In this document: positions 6,501-7,267 of the stretch, one piece after another | Layout of the letters: each line of letters starts with the position of its first letter | Numbering within the stretch: position 1 is the stretch's first letter | Assembly (NCBI GenBank): GCA_018971405.1 | Contig: JAGXAX010000074.1 | Coordinates: forward strand, 1 to 7,267 | Reading direction: 5' to 3' | DNA: 7,267 bases | Source of the DNA: Alphaproteobacteria bacterium | GTDB lineage: Bacteria > Pseudomonadota > Alphaproteobacteria > Micavibrionales > UBA2020 | Notes under the pieces: model-generated | The model's input: only the letters and a program-made list of their open reading frames with translations | Database searches by the model: none | What the model was told of the DNA's origin: nothing | Program-made: the position numbers and the translations under genes

Positions 6501-7059
6501 GCGCGACGACCTCGTCGCCGCCATCGACAAACTGCGCGAGGGCATCAACAAGCTCAACAAGGAAGCGCGCGATCGTCTGCTCAATGCGTTTGATACCGTC
6601 AATACGCACTTCCAGTCGCTCTTCACCCGCCTGTTCAACGGCGGTTCGGCTTATCTCAAACTGATCGAGGCGGACGACCCGCTGCAATCGGGTCTTGAGA
6701 TTTTCGCGCAGCCGCCGGGCAAGAAGCCTGCCGTCCTGTCGCTGCTTTCGGGCGGTGAACAAACACTAACGTCGATCGCCCTCATCTTCGCAATGTTCCT
6801 CACCAATCCCGCGCCCATCTGCGTGCTGGACGAAGTGGACGCGCCGCTGGATGAAAGCAACGTCGACCGTTATTGCATGCTGCTCGAAAAACTGTCGGAG
6901 GAATGTGACACGCGCTTCCTCGTCATCACCCACCACCGCATGACGATGGCGCGCATGGACCGCCTCTACGGCGTGACGATGAGCGAAAAGGGCGTCTCGC
7001 AGCTGGTCTCGGTCGACCTCAAGCAGCACGCGCTGGATCTCGAAGACCAAGCCGCCTAA
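3595..7059 (+). CDS. smc: SMC, chromosome condensation and segregation ATPase
   Basis: The complete 1154-residue core subunit of the bacterial SMC-ScpAB condensin, which extrudes DNA loops and aligns chromosome arms. The N-terminal head has the Walker A motif GPNGCGKSN from 32 and the R-loop region near MRSGDMDDVIFAG. About 170-505 and 630-970 are long Ala/Glu/Arg-rich heptad stretches forming the antiparallel coiled coil. The hinge lies at roughly 505-628 and is of the shortened alphaproteobacterial type (GLERALAVALGDDLQAAL, later WRWDGLVVSP). The C-terminal head has the ABC signature LSGGEQ at 1051-1056, Walker B ICVLDE with D1079 and catalytic E1080, the D-loop DAPLDESN and the switch histidine in VITHH near 1113. 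All ATPase motifs are intact. ATG at 3595 follows AAGGGGG with 13 bases between, a long gap compensated by likely coupling to the upstream stop. ScpA and ScpB are not in the window. Confidence 0.98.
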   Translation: MVQFNRLRLTGFKSFVEHTELEIGKGLTGIIGPNGCGKSNIVEAIRWAMGENSPKRMRSGDMDDVIFAGTERRPARNTAEVTLLLDNSDRTAPAELNDSDELEISRKIERDVGSTYKVNGKNVRMRDVQLLFADSSVGAHSPALVSQGRVSDMINAKPTQRRMVLEEAAGISGLHARRHEAELKLRAAETNLTRVEDVLGSMNVQLESLKKQARQASRYRNLSGHIQTAEGGLLYLRWTESATAVAAALAAFEEAENIVREKTLSVTELTTKQTEAAAQLPDLRQSEAESAAGLQRLKLAYGSLEGEERQVEEERAKSEQMIGQYNADVAHETAQKTEAGQTIERLAIENAELTAAALQQADAEEEARLLAEEQQRAVEKIEFALTELTEETAAQEAERAAAERRIADLARRHEQLEQRKTRFEAEHAELIANTPAKTELDEITAGLTFAEEETQKAAGEIENTESARGIVETALQEATERFQEAQKTAGQLNAEAEALRRVLRTEQTDFEPVLDKLTVESGLERALAVALGDDLQAALDGSAPIYWRDLPDFASATALPAAAKPLSQCVTGPHALGRTLSQIGIVENAAIAEQLMAELQPGQCLVTADGGAWRWDGLVVSPNADNAAAIRLQQKNRLAELETEIAAAEEQLQTARFAHDGVREERARVTERVNAARQAAREAGDRLNTLRRRHAQLTNQLSEVTARLAGLTTSIENAAQEIDVLATQIAEAREAFAALPDTAESREKIAAMKTDLGAQRQTLVERQTTHAEIRRAGENRARRMEQVNRDMADWNARVERIAGRLAELQARIRAAEETLGQLAERPAQIAQEKQALMTHITAAEEKRRAAADALVSAENIANEAQRELRIADSALSDAREARAMAQAGVNTSQHTQSGFEAQIQEKFACAPEQMVTKLELAVAELPAIHELHDKLERLIRERDNMGPVNLRAEVESQEITDQMTGMQTERDDLVAAIDKLREGINKLNKEARDRLLNAFDTVNTHFQSLFTRLFNGGSAYLKLIEADDPLQSGLEIFAQPPGKKPAVLSLLSGGEQTLTSIALIFAMFLTNPAPICVLDEVDAPLDESNVDRYCMLLEKLSEECDTRFLVITHHRMTMARMDRLYGVTMSEKGVSQLVSVDLKQHALDLEDQAA

Positions 7060-7087
7060 GCTTTAAATTCAGTCAGTTTAAATATTT

Positions 7088-7267
7088 TCAGGGGCGCGGA
7101 TCGTTCTTGCCTTTTCCCGTGCGCGGCTTCTGCGACGTTGCAGGAATATTTGCAATGGCTTTGCGCAGCTCTTCCAGCGTTTCGGCAAAATCACCCTTGT
7201 GATGAATGCCGATGCCGCCCGCTTCTTCCCATTCCTTGATGTTTTTCTCGCTGTCATCGATCAGGAT
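7088..7267 (-). CDS. HAD-superfamily hydrolase, C-terminal fragment (5' nucleotidase-like)
   Basis: The last 59 codons of a gene entering from the right edge, read in frame to its TGA stop at 7090-7088. The fragment starts ILIDDSEKNIKEWEEAGG, then IGIHHKGDF and ETLEELRKAI. The DD followed by an asparagine (IDDSEKN) fits HAD motif IV, which positions Mg2+ in this phosphohydrolase fold, and the following GG-I-GI-H stretch resembles small 5'(3')-nucleotidase-like HAD proteins. The final 20 or so residues are Lys/Arg/Pro-rich and probably disordered. The nucleophile motif (DxD) is outside the window, so substrate and activity cannot be judged. The gene converges on smc, with 28 bp between the stop codons. 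GC-rich codon use matches the neighbours. Confidence 0.72.
   Translation of the reverse strand: MLIDDSEKNIKEWEEAGGIGIHHKGDFAETLEELRKAIANIPATSQKPRTGKGKNDPRP

Noticed and set aside
5625..6762. Long minus-strand frames opposite the second SMC coiled coil (337 and 237 codons).
   Set aside because: Low-complexity Ser/Ala/Arg-rich translations lying entirely within smc; same GC-bias artefact.

Overview
The window looks like a stretch of ordinary chromosomal housekeeping DNA from an alphaproteobacterium. Three things point there: the minus-strand order dapF, mtaB, ftsY; a DsbA-family gene directly in front of smc; and the alphaproteobacterial style of the SMC hinge and ATPase head (LSGGEQ, then LDEVDAPLDESN). 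Coding DNA is GC-rich with strong GC at third codon positions. The order or genus cannot be fixed from this sequence. No mobile element, CRISPR array, tRNA or rRNA was seen.

Left half, minus strand: dapF (diaminopimelate epimerase, lysine and peptidoglycan precursor) runs into mtaB (tRNA methylthiotransferase), which runs into ftsY (SRP receptor; the window edge cuts it inside the GTPase domain). The genes are interlocked: dapF and mtaB share 8 bases (GTGTCTGA) and mtaB and ftsY share 4 (ATGA). They are almost certainly one translationally coupled operon.

Centre: a 188-bp divergent intergenic region (2588-2775) is only about 27% G+C and dense in symmetry. It has a palindrome that matches the bacterial centromere site parS at 15 of 16 bases, a nested 53-bp dyad, a good sigma70-type promoter facing right and a weaker candidate facing left. 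This is the most interesting part of the window.

Right half, plus strand: an exported DsbA-family thiol-disulfide protein with an Ala/Pro/Thr-rich linker is followed 6 bp later by a complete smc (chromosome condensation ATPase). The two appear to form one operon. After smc, 28 bp further on, the convergent 3' end of a HAD-superfamily hydrolase gene enters from the right edge.

The genes do not form one pathway. They cover cell-wall precursor synthesis, tRNA modification, membrane protein targeting, periplasmic redox chemistry and chromosome organisation. The one possible functional link is the parS-like site about 1 kb upstream of smc, because ParB bound at parS loads SMC onto chromosomes. 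I found no convincing new biological system.
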